From assembly GCF_000820125.1 (NCBI RefSeq), contig NZ_CDBY01000044.1, positions 57,421 to 121,420 of the forward strand: a stretch of DNA of 64,000 nucleotides, in the 5' to 3' direction. Every line of letters starts with the position of its first letter. Positions within the stretch are counted from its first letter, which is position 1. Source of the stretch: Aeromonas simiae. GTDB taxonomy: Bacteria; Pseudomonadota; Gammaproteobacteria; Enterobacterales; Aeromonadaceae. Made by a program: the position numbers and the translations under genes. Positions 42,915 through 51,271 of this stretch are shown here, piece after piece. The notes beneath the pieces were generated by a model. That model made no database searches. It saw only the letters and a list, made by a program, of their open reading frames with translations, and had not been told where the DNA came from.

Positions 42915-43250
42915 ATGTCCACCCCCTCCCTCTTCCTGCTGGCCCCGCTCGGCCTGTTTCTGGTCGCCATGTTGCTGTGGCGGATCGCGCCGCTGCGGGC
43001 CATGGCCGCCGGCGGTGCCCGCTGGTGCGTGCTGCCGGCCTTCACCCTGTTTATTCTGCTTATCGTGGCCAACAACACCCTCGATCCGCTGTTGCGCAAC
43101 CCGGCGCTGCACTGGCTGATGCCGGGGCTGGGCTTTGCCCTCTGTCTGTTCCCCGCCCTGCCCAAGGCGCTGGTGCCGCGTCTGGCCATCAAGGAGGGGG
43201 GCTTTGCCGCCCTCGGCCTGATGTTGATGAGCCTCGCGCTGGTGATGTGA
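42915..43250 (+). CDS. Small integral membrane protein of unknown function
   Basis: Protein of 111 residues with four predicted membrane segments (LFLLAPLGLFLVAMLLW; LPAFTLFILLIVANNTL; LMPGLGFALCLFPAL; GFAALGLMLMSLALVM). No family recognised. The start follows TTTGGAGATCGCAC. It is 74 bp after the DUF2956 gene and 69 bp before a TPR protein gene, so the three may be cotranscribed. Confidence 0.65.
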   Translation: MSTPSLFLLAPLGLFLVAMLLWRIAPLRAMAAGGARWCVLPAFTLFILLIVANNTLDPLLRNPALHWLMPGLGFALCLFPALPKALVPRLAIKEGGFAALGLMLMSLALVM

Positions 43251-43319
43251 GCCGCTTGCCAACGGGAGCGATGACAAGGCATCTTGGAGTGAGGCACCTC
43301 GCCCACTCCGGAGCCTTCA

Positions 43320-44195
43320 ATGAACGGCACATCCGACTTCATGGCCTGCTGGGACTATGACCAGCCCGCCGCCAGCGCCGAGCGTTTCCTAGCCCTGTTG
43401 CCTCATCTGGAGGCCAGCGGCGATCGGCAGGCGCTGCTCGAACTCAAGACCCAGCTCGCGCGCACCCACACACTGCGCCACCAGTTCAGTCAGGCTCACG
43501 CCCTGCTCGATGAGGTGGAGCAACAGCTCACCGAGGCCACCCCACGCGCCCGCCTGCGCTATCTGCTCGAGCGGGGCCGCAACTTCAACTCCGCCGGTCG
43601 CCGCGCCGAGGCGCAGCCCTGCTTCGAGCAGGCGTGGCAAGAGGGGCTGCGCCAACACGAAGAGCCGCTTGCCATCGATGCGGCCCACATGCTGGCTATC
43701 ACCCTCCCCAGCGCCGATGCGCTGCGCTGGCACCAGCGTGCCATCGCCTTGGCCGAGCGTAGTCAGCGTGAAGAGGCCCAGCGCTGGCTACCCAGCCTGT
43801 GGAGCCACCTGGCCTGGAGCCTGTTTGACTTGGGGCGCCTCGACGAGGCGCTGGCTCTGCAACGCAAGAGCCTCGACTGGTACGAGGCGCACGGTCGGCA
43901 GCGACAGGCCTTTCGCGCGCGCTGGAGCGTGGGACGCATCCTGCGTGAGCAAGGCGCCATCGAGCCGGCATGGGCCATGCAGCTGGCCCTCAAGGAGGCG
44001 ATGGAGCAGGCCGGCGAGGCGGCCGATGGTTATCTGTTTGAGGAGCTAGGCGAGCTGGCACGGCTGCGCCAAGATCCGGAGCAGGGAGCCGAGGAGTTTT
44101 TTGCCAGGGCCTGGTTTTTACTCTCGCGCAGCGAGGCGCTGGCCAGTGACGAGCCAGAGCGGCTGGCTCGCCTCAAACACCTCGCCAAGTTGTGA
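43320..44195 (+). CDS. TPR-type helical protein
   Basis: Protein of 291 residues, no signal peptide, all helical. Repeats of about 35-40 residues are visible, for example LARTHTLRHQFSQAHALLDEV, RRAEAQPCFEQAWQEGL and LGRLDEALALQRKSLDWYEAH, the last being a classical TPR motif. Such proteins bind partners; none is suggested by the sequence. It faces luxO tail to tail with a 19-bp gap. Confidence 0.7.
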   Translation: MNGTSDFMACWDYDQPAASAERFLALLPHLEASGDRQALLELKTQLARTHTLRHQFSQAHALLDEVEQQLTEATPRARLRYLLERGRNFNSAGRRAEAQPCFEQAWQEGLRQHEEPLAIDAAHMLAITLPSADALRWHQRAIALAERSQREEAQRWLPSLWSHLAWSLFDLGRLDEALALQRKSLDWYEAHGRQRQAFRARWSVGRILREQGAIEPAWAMQLALKEAMEQAGEAADGYLFEELGELARLRQDPEQGAEEFFARAWFLLSRSEALASDEPERLARLKHLAKL

Positions 44196-44214
44196 GGGGC
44201 TGACGGGGGGCGAG

Positions 44215-45636
44215 TTAGGTGCGCCCAGACTCCTCCCACGCCAGCTTCTTGCGGTAGATGGTCGACGGGCTGATCTCGAGTAGGGCCGCCGCCTTAGGAA
44301 TGTTGCCATCGCACTCGTCGATGGCGTGTTCGATGGCCTCTTTCTCGACGATCCAGAGCGGGCGCACCGGGCGAGGTTCAGCACTCACCGGCGGAGCGGA
44401 GGGCGCCTCGCTAAGCGGCGCCACGGCGCGGGGGGCACCACTTAAAGGGGGCGGCAGCATCGACGGCTCGACCCGCTCGCCGTCGTTGAGCACCACTGTA
44501 TTGCGGATGACGTTTTGCAGCTCGCGCACATTGCCGGGCCAGGGATAATCGAGCAGCACCCGGGCAGTCTCCGGGGTAAAGTCGACAAACCGGCGCCCCT
44601 CCTCCTTGACGTAACGCTGTAGCAGCTCGCGCGCCAGCAGCAGGATGTCTTCCCCGCGTTCGCGCAGGGGCGGCAGGGTCAGCGGGATCACGTGCAGGCG
44701 GTAGTAGAGATCCTCGCGAAAACGCCCGGCTTTCACCTCGACCAGCGGATCACGGTTGGTGGCGCAGACAAAGCGCACGTCCACCGTCTCGGTCTTGCCG
44801 CTCCCCACCTTCTGGAAACTGCCGGTTTGAATGAAGCGCAGCAGCTTGCTTTGCAGCTCGAGATCCATCTCGCAGATCTCATCGAGAAACAGGGTTCCGC
44901 CGTCGGCCAGACTGGCCGCCCCCTTGCGATCGCTCACCGCCCCAGTGAAGGCCCCCTTCATGTGACCGAAGATCTCGCTCTCCATCAGATCGTGGGGAAT
45001 CGCAGCGCAGTTGAGGGCCACAAAAGGCCCCTCGCGGCGCGGGCTGCTCTGGTGGATGGCCTCGGCGCACACCTCCTTGCCGGTGCCGCTCTCCCCTGTG
45101 ATGAAGACGGTCGCCTTGCTCGGCGCCGCGCTCTCGATGATGCGATAAACCGCCTGCATCGGCATCGAGGCACCGATAAAACCGGCAAAGCTCTGGCGCT
45201 CGAAGTTCTCGCGATAGTGGGCCACCAGCGAGCTCAGCTGCTGATGCTGCAAGGCATTGTGGGCGGTGGCGCACAGCCGCTTGCCGTCGAACGGCTTGGT
45301 CAGGAAGTCAAAGGCCCCCAGCCGCATCGCCTCAACCGCCGTGTCGGCCGAGCCGTGGGCGGTGATCACCACCACGGCGCAGGGGAGCTGCTGCTCGGTC
45401 ACCAGCTTGAGGATCTCCATGCCGTCCATATCCGGCAATTCCAGATCGAGCAGGATCAGGTGAATGGGCTGGCTCTCCAGCACGGCCAGCGCATCCTGAC
45501 CGCAGTGCGCCATGGTCACCTCATAGCCGGCTTGCAGCAGATACTGGCGATAGACCACGGCCAGACTCAGGGTATCTTCGACCAGCAGGATGCGGGGATT
45601 GGCTTGCGACACGGTGGGAATCCTTGAAGTTGGCAT
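44215..45636 (-). CDS. luxO: LuxO, sigma-54-dependent quorum-sensing response regulator
   Basis: Regulator of 473 residues. Receiver domain with LVEDTLSLAVVYRQYLLQAG and phosphorylated aspartate in LILLDLELPDMDGMEI; AAA+ sigma-54 activator domain with Walker A GESGTGKEVCAEAIH, the sigma-54 contact loop GAFTGA, GGTLFLDEICEMDLELQSKL and RFVCATNRDP; C-terminal Fis-type helix-turn-helix ending SPSTIYRKKLAW. The match with Vibrio LuxO extends over the whole length (FIGAS, MLPPPL, ACDGNIP-like). In Vibrio, LuxO-phosphate drives Qrr small RNAs at low density. The usual partner luxU is not adjacent; the gene next to it is a TPR protein. Confidence 0.93.
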   Translation of the reverse strand: MPTSRIPTVSQANPRILLVEDTLSLAVVYRQYLLQAGYEVTMAHCGQDALAVLESQPIHLILLDLELPDMDGMEILKLVTEQQLPCAVVVITAHGSADTAVEAMRLGAFDFLTKPFDGKRLCATAHNALQHQQLSSLVAHYRENFERQSFAGFIGASMPMQAVYRIIESAAPSKATVFITGESGTGKEVCAEAIHQSSPRREGPFVALNCAAIPHDLMESEIFGHMKGAFTGAVSDRKGAASLADGGTLFLDEICEMDLELQSKLLRFIQTGSFQKVGSGKTETVDVRFVCATNRDPLVEVKAGRFREDLYYRLHVIPLTLPPLRERGEDILLLARELLQRYVKEEGRRFVDFTPETARVLLDYPWPGNVRELQNVIRNTVVLNDGERVEPSMLPPPLSGAPRAVAPLSEAPSAPPVSAEPRPVRPLWIVEKEAIEHAIDECDGNIPKAAALLEISPSTIYRKKLAWEESGRT

Positions 45637-45691
45637 GAGGACAATTCTGCGCTGCCAACGCGCCCGGCTCAATCCCATTTCTCTTATCTAT

Positions 45692-45704
45692 GTGCAAAAT
45701 GCAA
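45692..45704. promoter_or_regulatory. LuxO-type operator upstream of luxO
   Basis: GTGCAAAATGCAA; on the minus strand TTGCATTTTGCAC, which fits the LuxO binding motif TTGCA-N3-TGCAA in nine of ten positions. It lies 56 bp before the luxO start, suggesting control of luxO by its own product. Confidence 0.5.
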
Positions 45705-46391
45705 AAAAAGCGTCGATGCAGAGGCCATATCGCGGCATCGAGCGGGCCAGCCGCGTCGCGGTGAAGAAAGAGCGGTGCCGGCATGGACGAAGCAAGGCCC
45801 CCTCGTCTTGGCCATCTGCAAGATAGGGGGAAAAGTGATGGCATCCCGCTTCGGGCGAGGCCACCGACATGGCCAGACTCAGGGCCGGCCTCCATCTGCG
45901 CCGAAGTTCAATGCGCCGATGCACGATTGACAAATGATCATGCTGGCTCTGTTTTATTGATGCCCCGGCATGGGTCGCTACCACATTTTATTCCCGACCG
46001 ATAGAGGGCATCACAGATGGGAAATACATAGATATGCACTCATTCATGCATGCCCAACCCGTTTTCTTTATTTGTTAACCATTGGTTTACAGCAATGAGA
46101 TTCCCTTTGCAGGGCAAAGGGCTGACTCCCCTGGCTTAGCACAAAAAAAGATGATTACTGCGTTAACTATCGCTACTCCCCGCTGCATCGAACGGCAATA
46201 TGACAATATTTCCGGGCGTTGAACCCGCTCATAGAAATGCGATCCCGGTTTGCCGCCACTTGCCGGGCACAGATAGAATCCTCTGGTCTGAAATCAACGA
46301 CCCTGTTATCTCGCTTATCCGTTTGTCCGCTTCGGTAATGTCAACACAGGGAGCAATACTGTGCTGACGATGCTCCCCGCCATTATATTGA

Positions 46392-46407
46392 TGGCATGGG
46401 ACCTGCG
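46392..46407 (+). promoter_or_regulatory. Sigma-54-like promoter for the RidA-triple gene
   Basis: TGGCATGGGACCTGCG keeps the invariant GG and GC at the -24/-12 spacing of sigma-54 promoters (TGGCACG-N4-TTGCW) with two or three other mismatches. It lies 84 bp before the start. The overlapping TTGATG and TATAAA could instead be a weak sigma-70 promoter. Confidence 0.35.
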
Positions 46408-46490
46408 GCCAATATAAAAATAAGGCAGCGGATAGGTGAAGAGAGAGGGTTGACCCGTACCCCAACATATAAAGAGAAAGGAGTATCGCC

Positions 46491-47756
46491 ATGAGTGATA
46501 CCATCATCAAATCCGCCAGAAATACCACCAAGGCAGCGCAAGATATTGGCCCTTATAGCCAGAGCGTGGCCTTCTCCCATTACAATAATATCTCAGCTCA
46601 ATTACCGATTGTTCCTGATAGCGGCACTCTGATCGGCGGCGATATTAAGGCGCAGGCCAGACAGTGCCTGCACAATATAAAAGGGATCGTGGAGAGCATC
46701 GGGCATACCATGGACGATCTGGTCAAGGTGACCCTGTTTTTGCAAGACATCGGGGATCTCGATGCGGTCAACAGCGTTTATCGCGACTTCTTCCCCCATG
46801 TCATGCCGACCCGTACCGTGCTCGCCGTGGCCGCCCTGCCGCTGGGGGCCAGGGTGCAGATGGATGCCCTGCTCTCCAATGGGGAAGGCACCTTCCCACA
46901 GGCCCCCTGCCCGCTGGTTAAACTCTCGCGCAGCAGCGAGCGCGCACCGCACGATCCGCTCTCGACCCAGAGCGTCGCCTTCTCCCACTACAACAACATC
47001 GGTGCCCAGCTGCCCCTCGACCCCGCCTCCGGTGCCCTGGTGGCCGGCGGTATCCGCGAGCAGGCCGCCCAGTGCCTTAGCAACATCAAGGCGGTGCTGG
47101 AGCACATCGACGTGCCGTTTGACGACATCGTCAAGGTGACCATCTACCTGACCCAGCTCGCGGATCTGGAGGCGGTCGACGAGATCTACCGCACCTTCTT
47201 CCCCGATTCGGCCATCGCCCGCGCCGTGGCCTATCTGCCGGCCCGCTCTGTGATCAGCGCAGCCGCCCTGCCGCTCGGCGCCCGGGTGCAGATGGATGCG
47301 GTCATCTCCCACGGTGACGGCACCCCGCCACAACGGGTGGAAGACAGGCACAATCTGGTGATCCGCGCCCGCAATACCGATAAGGCGCCCCGCACTGCCC
47401 TTTCAACCCAGAGCGTCGCCTTCTCTCACTACAACCATATCGCCGGGCAACTCCCCATCGACATGACCACCGGCAAGGTGCTGACCGGTTGCGTCAAGGA
47501 GCAGACCGCCCAGTGCCTCGGCCATATCAAGACTATTGTGGAGAGCATCGGCCACGTGATGGACGATATCGTCAAGGTCAATATCCAGCTCGCCAATATT
47601 GAGGATCTGGCGGAGGTGGATGCCGTCTATACCCGCTATTTCCCGGACTATCTGCCGGCCCGCACCGTGCTCGGCATCAGCGAACTGCCTGCCGGCGCTC
47701 GAATCCAGATGGATGCGGTGATGTCCAATGCGGAAAGTACCCCACCCCAGGTATAA
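46491..47756 (+). CDS. Protein with three tandem RidA (YjgF/UK114) domains
   Basis: Protein of 421 residues made of three consecutive RidA-like domains of about 130-140 residues each. Each keeps the block SVAFSHYNN(H)I-xAQLP-type start (QSVAFSHYNNI is repeated nearly exactly), an SQ/GG-ARQCL-NIK helix, and the arginine of the family (PTRTVLAV, PARSVISA, PARTVLGI). RidA enzymes hydrolyse reactive enamine/imine intermediates using that arginine. The acidic residue after it reads QMDA in all three (EIEA in Escherichia RidA), and only domain 1 keeps the tyrosine in GPYSQ. RidA normally forms a trimer of single domains, so a fused version is striking. The ATG follows AAAGGAGTATCGCC. Confidence 0.9.
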   Translation: MSDTIIKSARNTTKAAQDIGPYSQSVAFSHYNNISAQLPIVPDSGTLIGGDIKAQARQCLHNIKGIVESIGHTMDDLVKVTLFLQDIGDLDAVNSVYRDFFPHVMPTRTVLAVAALPLGARVQMDALLSNGEGTFPQAPCPLVKLSRSSERAPHDPLSTQSVAFSHYNNIGAQLPLDPASGALVAGGIREQAAQCLSNIKAVLEHIDVPFDDIVKVTIYLTQLADLEAVDEIYRTFFPDSAIARAVAYLPARSVISAAALPLGARVQMDAVISHGDGTPPQRVEDRHNLVIRARNTDKAPRTALSTQSVAFSHYNHIAGQLPIDMTTGKVLTGCVKEQTAQCLGHIKTIVESIGHVMDDIVKVNIQLANIEDLAEVDAVYTRYFPDYLPARTVLGISELPAGARIQMDAVMSNAESTPPQV

Positions 47757-47776
47757 GTTACTGTATTTAAAACAAA

Positions 47777-47806
47777 AAACACCGGCCTGTTGCCGGTGTT
47801 TTTCTT
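47777..47806. terminator. Terminator after the RidA-triple gene
   Basis: Stem AAACACCGGC / GCCGGTGTTT with a CTGTT loop and T-run on the plus strand, A-run on the other side, 20 bp past the stop and before the convergent membrane protein gene. Confidence 0.9.
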
Positions 47807-47824
47807 ACTGGATAATGAACCATT

Positions 47825-48664
47825 TTAGACATTCTGACGGTTATTCAATTCTACCGCCCGTGCATGTCTAGCTTCGATCTCAGCTTGACGATCTTTTGAA
47901 CTAAAAACATCAACACTTATTCTATCGCGACTTAATTTAATGCCTCGTCCAATCTGTTCTCGGATTTTCTTTATTTCATTAGCGATGTTATGAAGATCAT
48001 CTCCACCAAGCTCACTAATCCCTTCAAACTGGGCGAAGTCAATTACAAAAACATTACTATAAGGAGTACCCTCTACATCTTCGAAATAGATAGCCATATG
48101 TAAATACTGTTTAAATACAGCGCCTTCAACTTCACCACCAAGATCAATAAAGCTAAATAAATAGCTAGAAATTTCTTGTCCTATTCCCATGGATTGCAAG
48201 CCTTGGTTAAAAAGTGCGACCCTCTTAAATTTATCAACGATAGGGTCTCGCTCTTCCTTTATCTCATTCCCAACTCTGTCATAAAACCGAAAGGATATAT
48301 TTCTAGCTATACCTTTCCCAAGATTATAAATCTTTACATTTACAAAGTTCATTCCAACATGGCTACCCTCTAATTGAACCCCAACATTAGGCCTGATGTT
48401 TTCTCGCCTAACATCCTCCAATTGTTTTATTTGGGCCTCTCTCAGATACCAAGTTTCTTTAGCTAAAATAAAAGTCAGTATCGCAATAGCCACGGTAGCA
48501 ATTGCTGAGATCCAAGAGGAAATTGAATCAGCTGTTAGTGATGAATTACCTTGTAGATGATTCCCTACAACAAGCCCAAGAATAAACAGAAGTGGCGCGA
48601 CAACAACCATACTAGTTACAAATAGTGGAATAAGACTCCTTTCATTCGAAGCTTCGCTCGACAT
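47825..48664 (-). CDS. Uncharacterised membrane protein, AT-rich
   Basis: Protein of 279 residues. Two N-terminal membrane helices (LFVTSMVVVAPLLFILGLVVG and ISSWISAIATVAIAILTFIL) are followed by a helical linker (LREAQIKQLEDVRRENIRPN) and a beta-rich cytosolic domain (VNVKIYNLGKGIARNISFRF; FEDVEGTPYSNVFVIDF), then a charged coiled tail. No family recognised; this design recurs in accessory membrane proteins. Its codon use and AT content differ sharply from the flanking genes, which suggests recent transfer. Confidence 0.7.
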   Translation of the reverse strand: MSSEASNERSLIPLFVTSMVVVAPLLFILGLVVGNHLQGNSSLTADSISSWISAIATVAIAILTFILAKETWYLREAQIKQLEDVRRENIRPNVGVQLEGSHVGMNFVNVKIYNLGKGIARNISFRFYDRVGNEIKEERDPIVDKFKRVALFNQGLQSMGIGQEISSYLFSFIDLGGEVEGAVFKQYLHMAIYFEDVEGTPYSNVFVIDFAQFEGISELGGDDLHNIANEIKKIREQIGRGIKLSRDRISVDVFSSKDRQAEIEARHARAVELNNRQNV

Positions 48665-48836
48665 TATCTTACCTTCTATCTATATCAACAATGAGAAAAT
48701 AATACTATCGAATACAGATGGATAAGAGAAGATTGCTTTCCACGTTATTTTTACACCACGTTGTAAACCAATGCCCGTCAATCATTTTAACCTTGGATAA
48801 AACGGCATATCTTTTATGCGATTTTCATTCCAATAA

Positions 48837-48874
48837 AAAACGCCCCCCATCTTGCGATGGAGGGCGTTTTATTT
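48837..48874. terminator. Terminator after the transketolase gene
   Basis: A 15-bp stem with one mismatch (AAAACGCCCCCCATC / GATGGAGGGCGTTTT), TTGC loop, flanked by A- and T-runs. The remaining gap between 48665 and 48836 shows no gene. Confidence 0.88.
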
Positions 48875-48923
48875 TCCGGCTATTGGGCCAGAGTGGCCCA
48901 ATGGTCAGCGATTACAGGGGCTG

Positions 48924-50915
48924 TTACAGGGACTCGGCAGTCGCCACCACGTTTTCCACGGTAAAGCCGAATTCCTTGAACAAGAGCTCGGCCGGGGCGG
49001 ACTCACCGAAGGTGGTCATGCCGATGATCTTGCCGCCAAAGCCCACGTACTTGTACCAGTAGTCGGCGATGCCGGCTTCGATGGCCACACGCTTGGTGAC
49101 GGAAGACGGCAGGACCGACTCCTTGTACTCGGCAGACTGGGCGTCGAACACGTCGGTGGCCGGCAGGGAGACCACGCGCACGGCGCGGCCCTTGGCGCTC
49201 AGCTGCTCATAGGCGGCCACGGCCAGCTCGACTTCGGAGCCGGTGGCGATCAGCAGCAGCTCCGGGGTACCGGCGCAATCCTTGAGCACATAGCCACCCT
49301 TGGCTACGTTGGCCAGCTGCTCGGGGGTCCGCTCCATCTGGGCCAGGTTCTGGCGGGAGAAGATGAGGCTGGTCGGGCCGTCGGCGCGCTCGATGGCGTG
49401 CTTCCATGCCACGGCGGACTCCACCTGGTCACAGGGGCGCCAGGTGCTCATGTTCGGGGTCAGACGCAGGGAGGCGATCTGCTCGACCGGCTGGTGAGTC
49501 GGGCCATCTTCACCCAGACCGATGGAGTCGTGGGTATAGACGAAGATGGAGCGCTGCTTCATCAGGGCAGCCATGCGCAGGGCGTTGCGGGCGTACTCCA
49601 TGAACATCAGGAAGGTGGCGCCATAGGGGATGAACCCACCGTGCAGGGCGATGCCGTTCATGATGGCGGACATGCCGAACTCACGCACCCCGTAGTGGAT
49701 GTAGTTACCGGCGGCGTCATCGTTGGTCAGCGACTTGGAGCCGGACCACATGGTCAGGTTGGACGGCGCGAGATCCGCAGAGCCACCCATGAACTCCGGC
49801 AGCAACTTACCGAAGGCTTCCAGGGCATTCTGGGAGGCCTTACGGGTGGCAATCTTGGCCGGGTTGGCTTGCAGGGCTTCGATGATCTTGGTCGACTCCG
49901 CAGCCCAGTTGGCCGGCAGATCGCCCGCGACACGGCGCTTGAACTCGGCAGCCAGCTCGGGGTGGGCAGCGGCGTAAGCGGCGAACTTGGCATCCCAATC
50001 GGATTCCAGCTTGCCACCCTTCTCCTTGCCATCCCATTCGGCGTAGATCTCGCTCGGGATCACGAACGGATCGTGGTGCCAGCCGAGGAACTCGCGGGCG
50101 GCCTTGATCTCGTCGTTACCCAGCGGGGAGCCGTGGCAGTCGTGGGAGCCGGACTTGTTCGGCGAGCCGTAACCGATGATGGTGCGGCAGCAGATGAGGG
50201 TCGGCTTGTCGCTCTCGGCCTTGGCGGCCTCGATGGCGGCGTTGATCGCCTCCGGGTTGTGGCCGTCGACGGCCGGGATGACGTGCCAGCCATAGGCTTC
50301 GAAGCGCTTGGCGGTGTCGTCGGTGAACCAGCCTTCGACGTGACCGTCGATGGAGATGCCGTTGTCATCCCAGAAGGCGATGAGCTTGCCCAGACCCAGG
50401 GTACCGGCCAGGGAGCAGGCTTCGTGGGAGATGCCTTCCATCAGGCAGCCGTCGCCCATGAAGACATAGGTGTGGTGATCGACCACGTCATGGCCTGGAC
50501 GGTTGAACTGGTCGGCCAGCGCCTTCTCGGCAATCGCCATGCCCACCGCGTTGGTGATGCCCTGACCCAGCGGACCCGTGGTGGTCTCTACGCCCGGCGC
50601 ATAACCATACTCCGGGTGGCCCGGGGTGCGCGAATGCAGCTGGCGGAAATTCTTCAGATCGTCGATGGAGAGGTCGTAGCCGGCGAGGTGCAGCAGGGAG
50701 TACAGCAGCATGGAGCCGTGACCGTTGGAGAGGATGAAGCGGTCACGTTCGGCCCAGGTCGGGTTGCTCGGGTTGTGCTTCAGGTGGCTGCGCCACAGCA
50801 CCTCGGCGATGTCTGCCATGCCCATGGGGGCCCCCGGGTGACCGGAATTGGCCTTTTGAACAGCATCCATACTCAATGCACGGATGGCATTGGCAAGCTC
50901 TTTACGAGAAGGCAT
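48924..50915 (-). CDS. tktA: Transketolase
   Basis: Thiamine diphosphate enzyme of the pentose phosphate pathway, 663 residues, the standard length. The start was placed at [16 protein letters not shown], after AGGAGATAGAG. The cofactor motif is [20 protein letters not shown] with the conserved WDDN end; [17 protein letters not shown] and [10 protein letters not shown] occur near the N-terminus, and the pyrimidine domain has [16 protein letters not shown]. It lies divergent from metK, which is the common gammaproteobacterial order, but its usual neighbours epd-pgk-fba are 46 kb away in this window. Confidence 0.98.
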   Translation of the reverse strand: MPSRKELANAIRALSMDAVQKANSGHPGAPMGMADIAEVLWRSHLKHNPSNPTWAERDRFILSNGHGSMLLYSLLHLAGYDLSIDDLKNFRQLHSRTPGHPEYGYAPGVETTTGPLGQGITNAVGMAIAEKALADQFNRPGHDVVDHHTYVFMGDGCLMEGISHEACSLAGTLGLGKLIAFWDDNGISIDGHVEGWFTDDTAKRFEAYGWHVIPAVDGHNPEAINAAIEAAKAESDKPTLICCRTIIGYGSPNKSGSHDCHGSPLGNDEIKAAREFLGWHHDPFVIPSEIYAEWDGKEKGGKLESDWDAKFAAYAAAHPELAAEFKRRVAGDLPANWAAESTKIIEALQANPAKIATRKASQNALEAFGKLLPEFMGGSADLAPSNLTMWSGSKSLTNDDAAGNYIHYGVREFGMSAIMNGIALHGGFIPYGATFLMFMEYARNALRMAALMKQRSIFVYTHDSIGLGEDGPTHQPVEQIASLRLTPNMSTWRPCDQVESAVAWKHAIERADGPTSLIFSRQNLAQMERTPEQLANVAKGGYVLKDCAGTPELLLIATGSEVELAVAAYEQLSAKGRAVRVVSLPATDVFDAQSAEYKESVLPSSVTKRVAIEAGIADYWYKYVGFGGKIIGMTTFGESAPAELLFKEFGFTVENVVATAESL

Positions 50916-51271
50916 CTCTATCTCCTGCGATTGCTTCACTTGATTGCCCAAGACGGCGAGGCCGATATTCTCCCAGCAGGGGCCGCCGGGTGCAAACACT
51001 ATCTGGCCGGCGATCTCGGCTTTGGGAGGCCAATCGCTTTTCTCGCTGCCGCAAACGATTGATTTTTAGCCGGGCGAGCCTTGGTTCGGCATAGCGGCAC
51101 CACGGCCAAAGGATCACCGTCGTTTCCTGCTAAACGGGAAAAATAGTACTGGCATTCGCTCAGGGGCATAACTAAAATAGACGTCCAGATGTAGATACCT
51201 CTACAATTTATCCAGTTTTATCGGGGAGGTCGCCATGGGCGGCGTCCCCTCAACCACAGGCAAAGGCAATC
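50916..51271. other. Intergenic region between tkt and metK
   Basis: 356 bp holding the two divergent promoters. MetJ-like boxes lie on the metK side. No gene or riboswitch-like fold was recognised. Confidence 0.5.
51179..51202 (+). promoter_or_regulatory. MetJ operator (three tandem met boxes) before metK
   Basis: Three adjacent 8-mers AGACGTCC, AGATGTAG, ATACCTCT resemble the MetJ box AGACGTCT, with the first matching best. They lie 70-93 bp before the metK ATG. In Enterobacterales MetJ bound to S-adenosylmethionine represses metK from such repeats. Confidence 0.6.

Larger units (their letters stand above)
45637..46490. other. Long intergenic region between luxO and the three-domain RidA gene
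   Basis: About 850 bp, no convincing gene on either strand. It contains a LuxO-like box near luxO, a stable hairpin CCCTTTGC/GCAAAGGG at 46103-46121, another stem GGGAGCA/TGCTCCC at 46349-46377, and a sigma-54-like promoter at 46392-46407. No Qrr-like sequence (the TGACGTTGTTAGTG core) was seen. Confidence 0.5.

Noticed and set aside
46103..46121. CCCTTTGC/GCAAAGGG stem as a terminator
   Set aside because: No T-run follows on either strand and no upstream gene ends there; recorded only as an unexplained hairpin.
45637..46490. Qrr small RNA next to luxO
   Set aside because: The conserved Qrr core and its sigma-54 promoter near a LuxO box were looked for on both strands and not found.
48852..51062. 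Plus-strand open frame of 736 codons
   Set aside because: Fully antisense to transketolase; low-complexity Gly/His/Val-rich translation typical of shadow frames.
50916..51271. SAM riboswitch before metK
   Set aside because: No SAM-riboswitch-like fold seen; MetJ-like boxes explain the region better.
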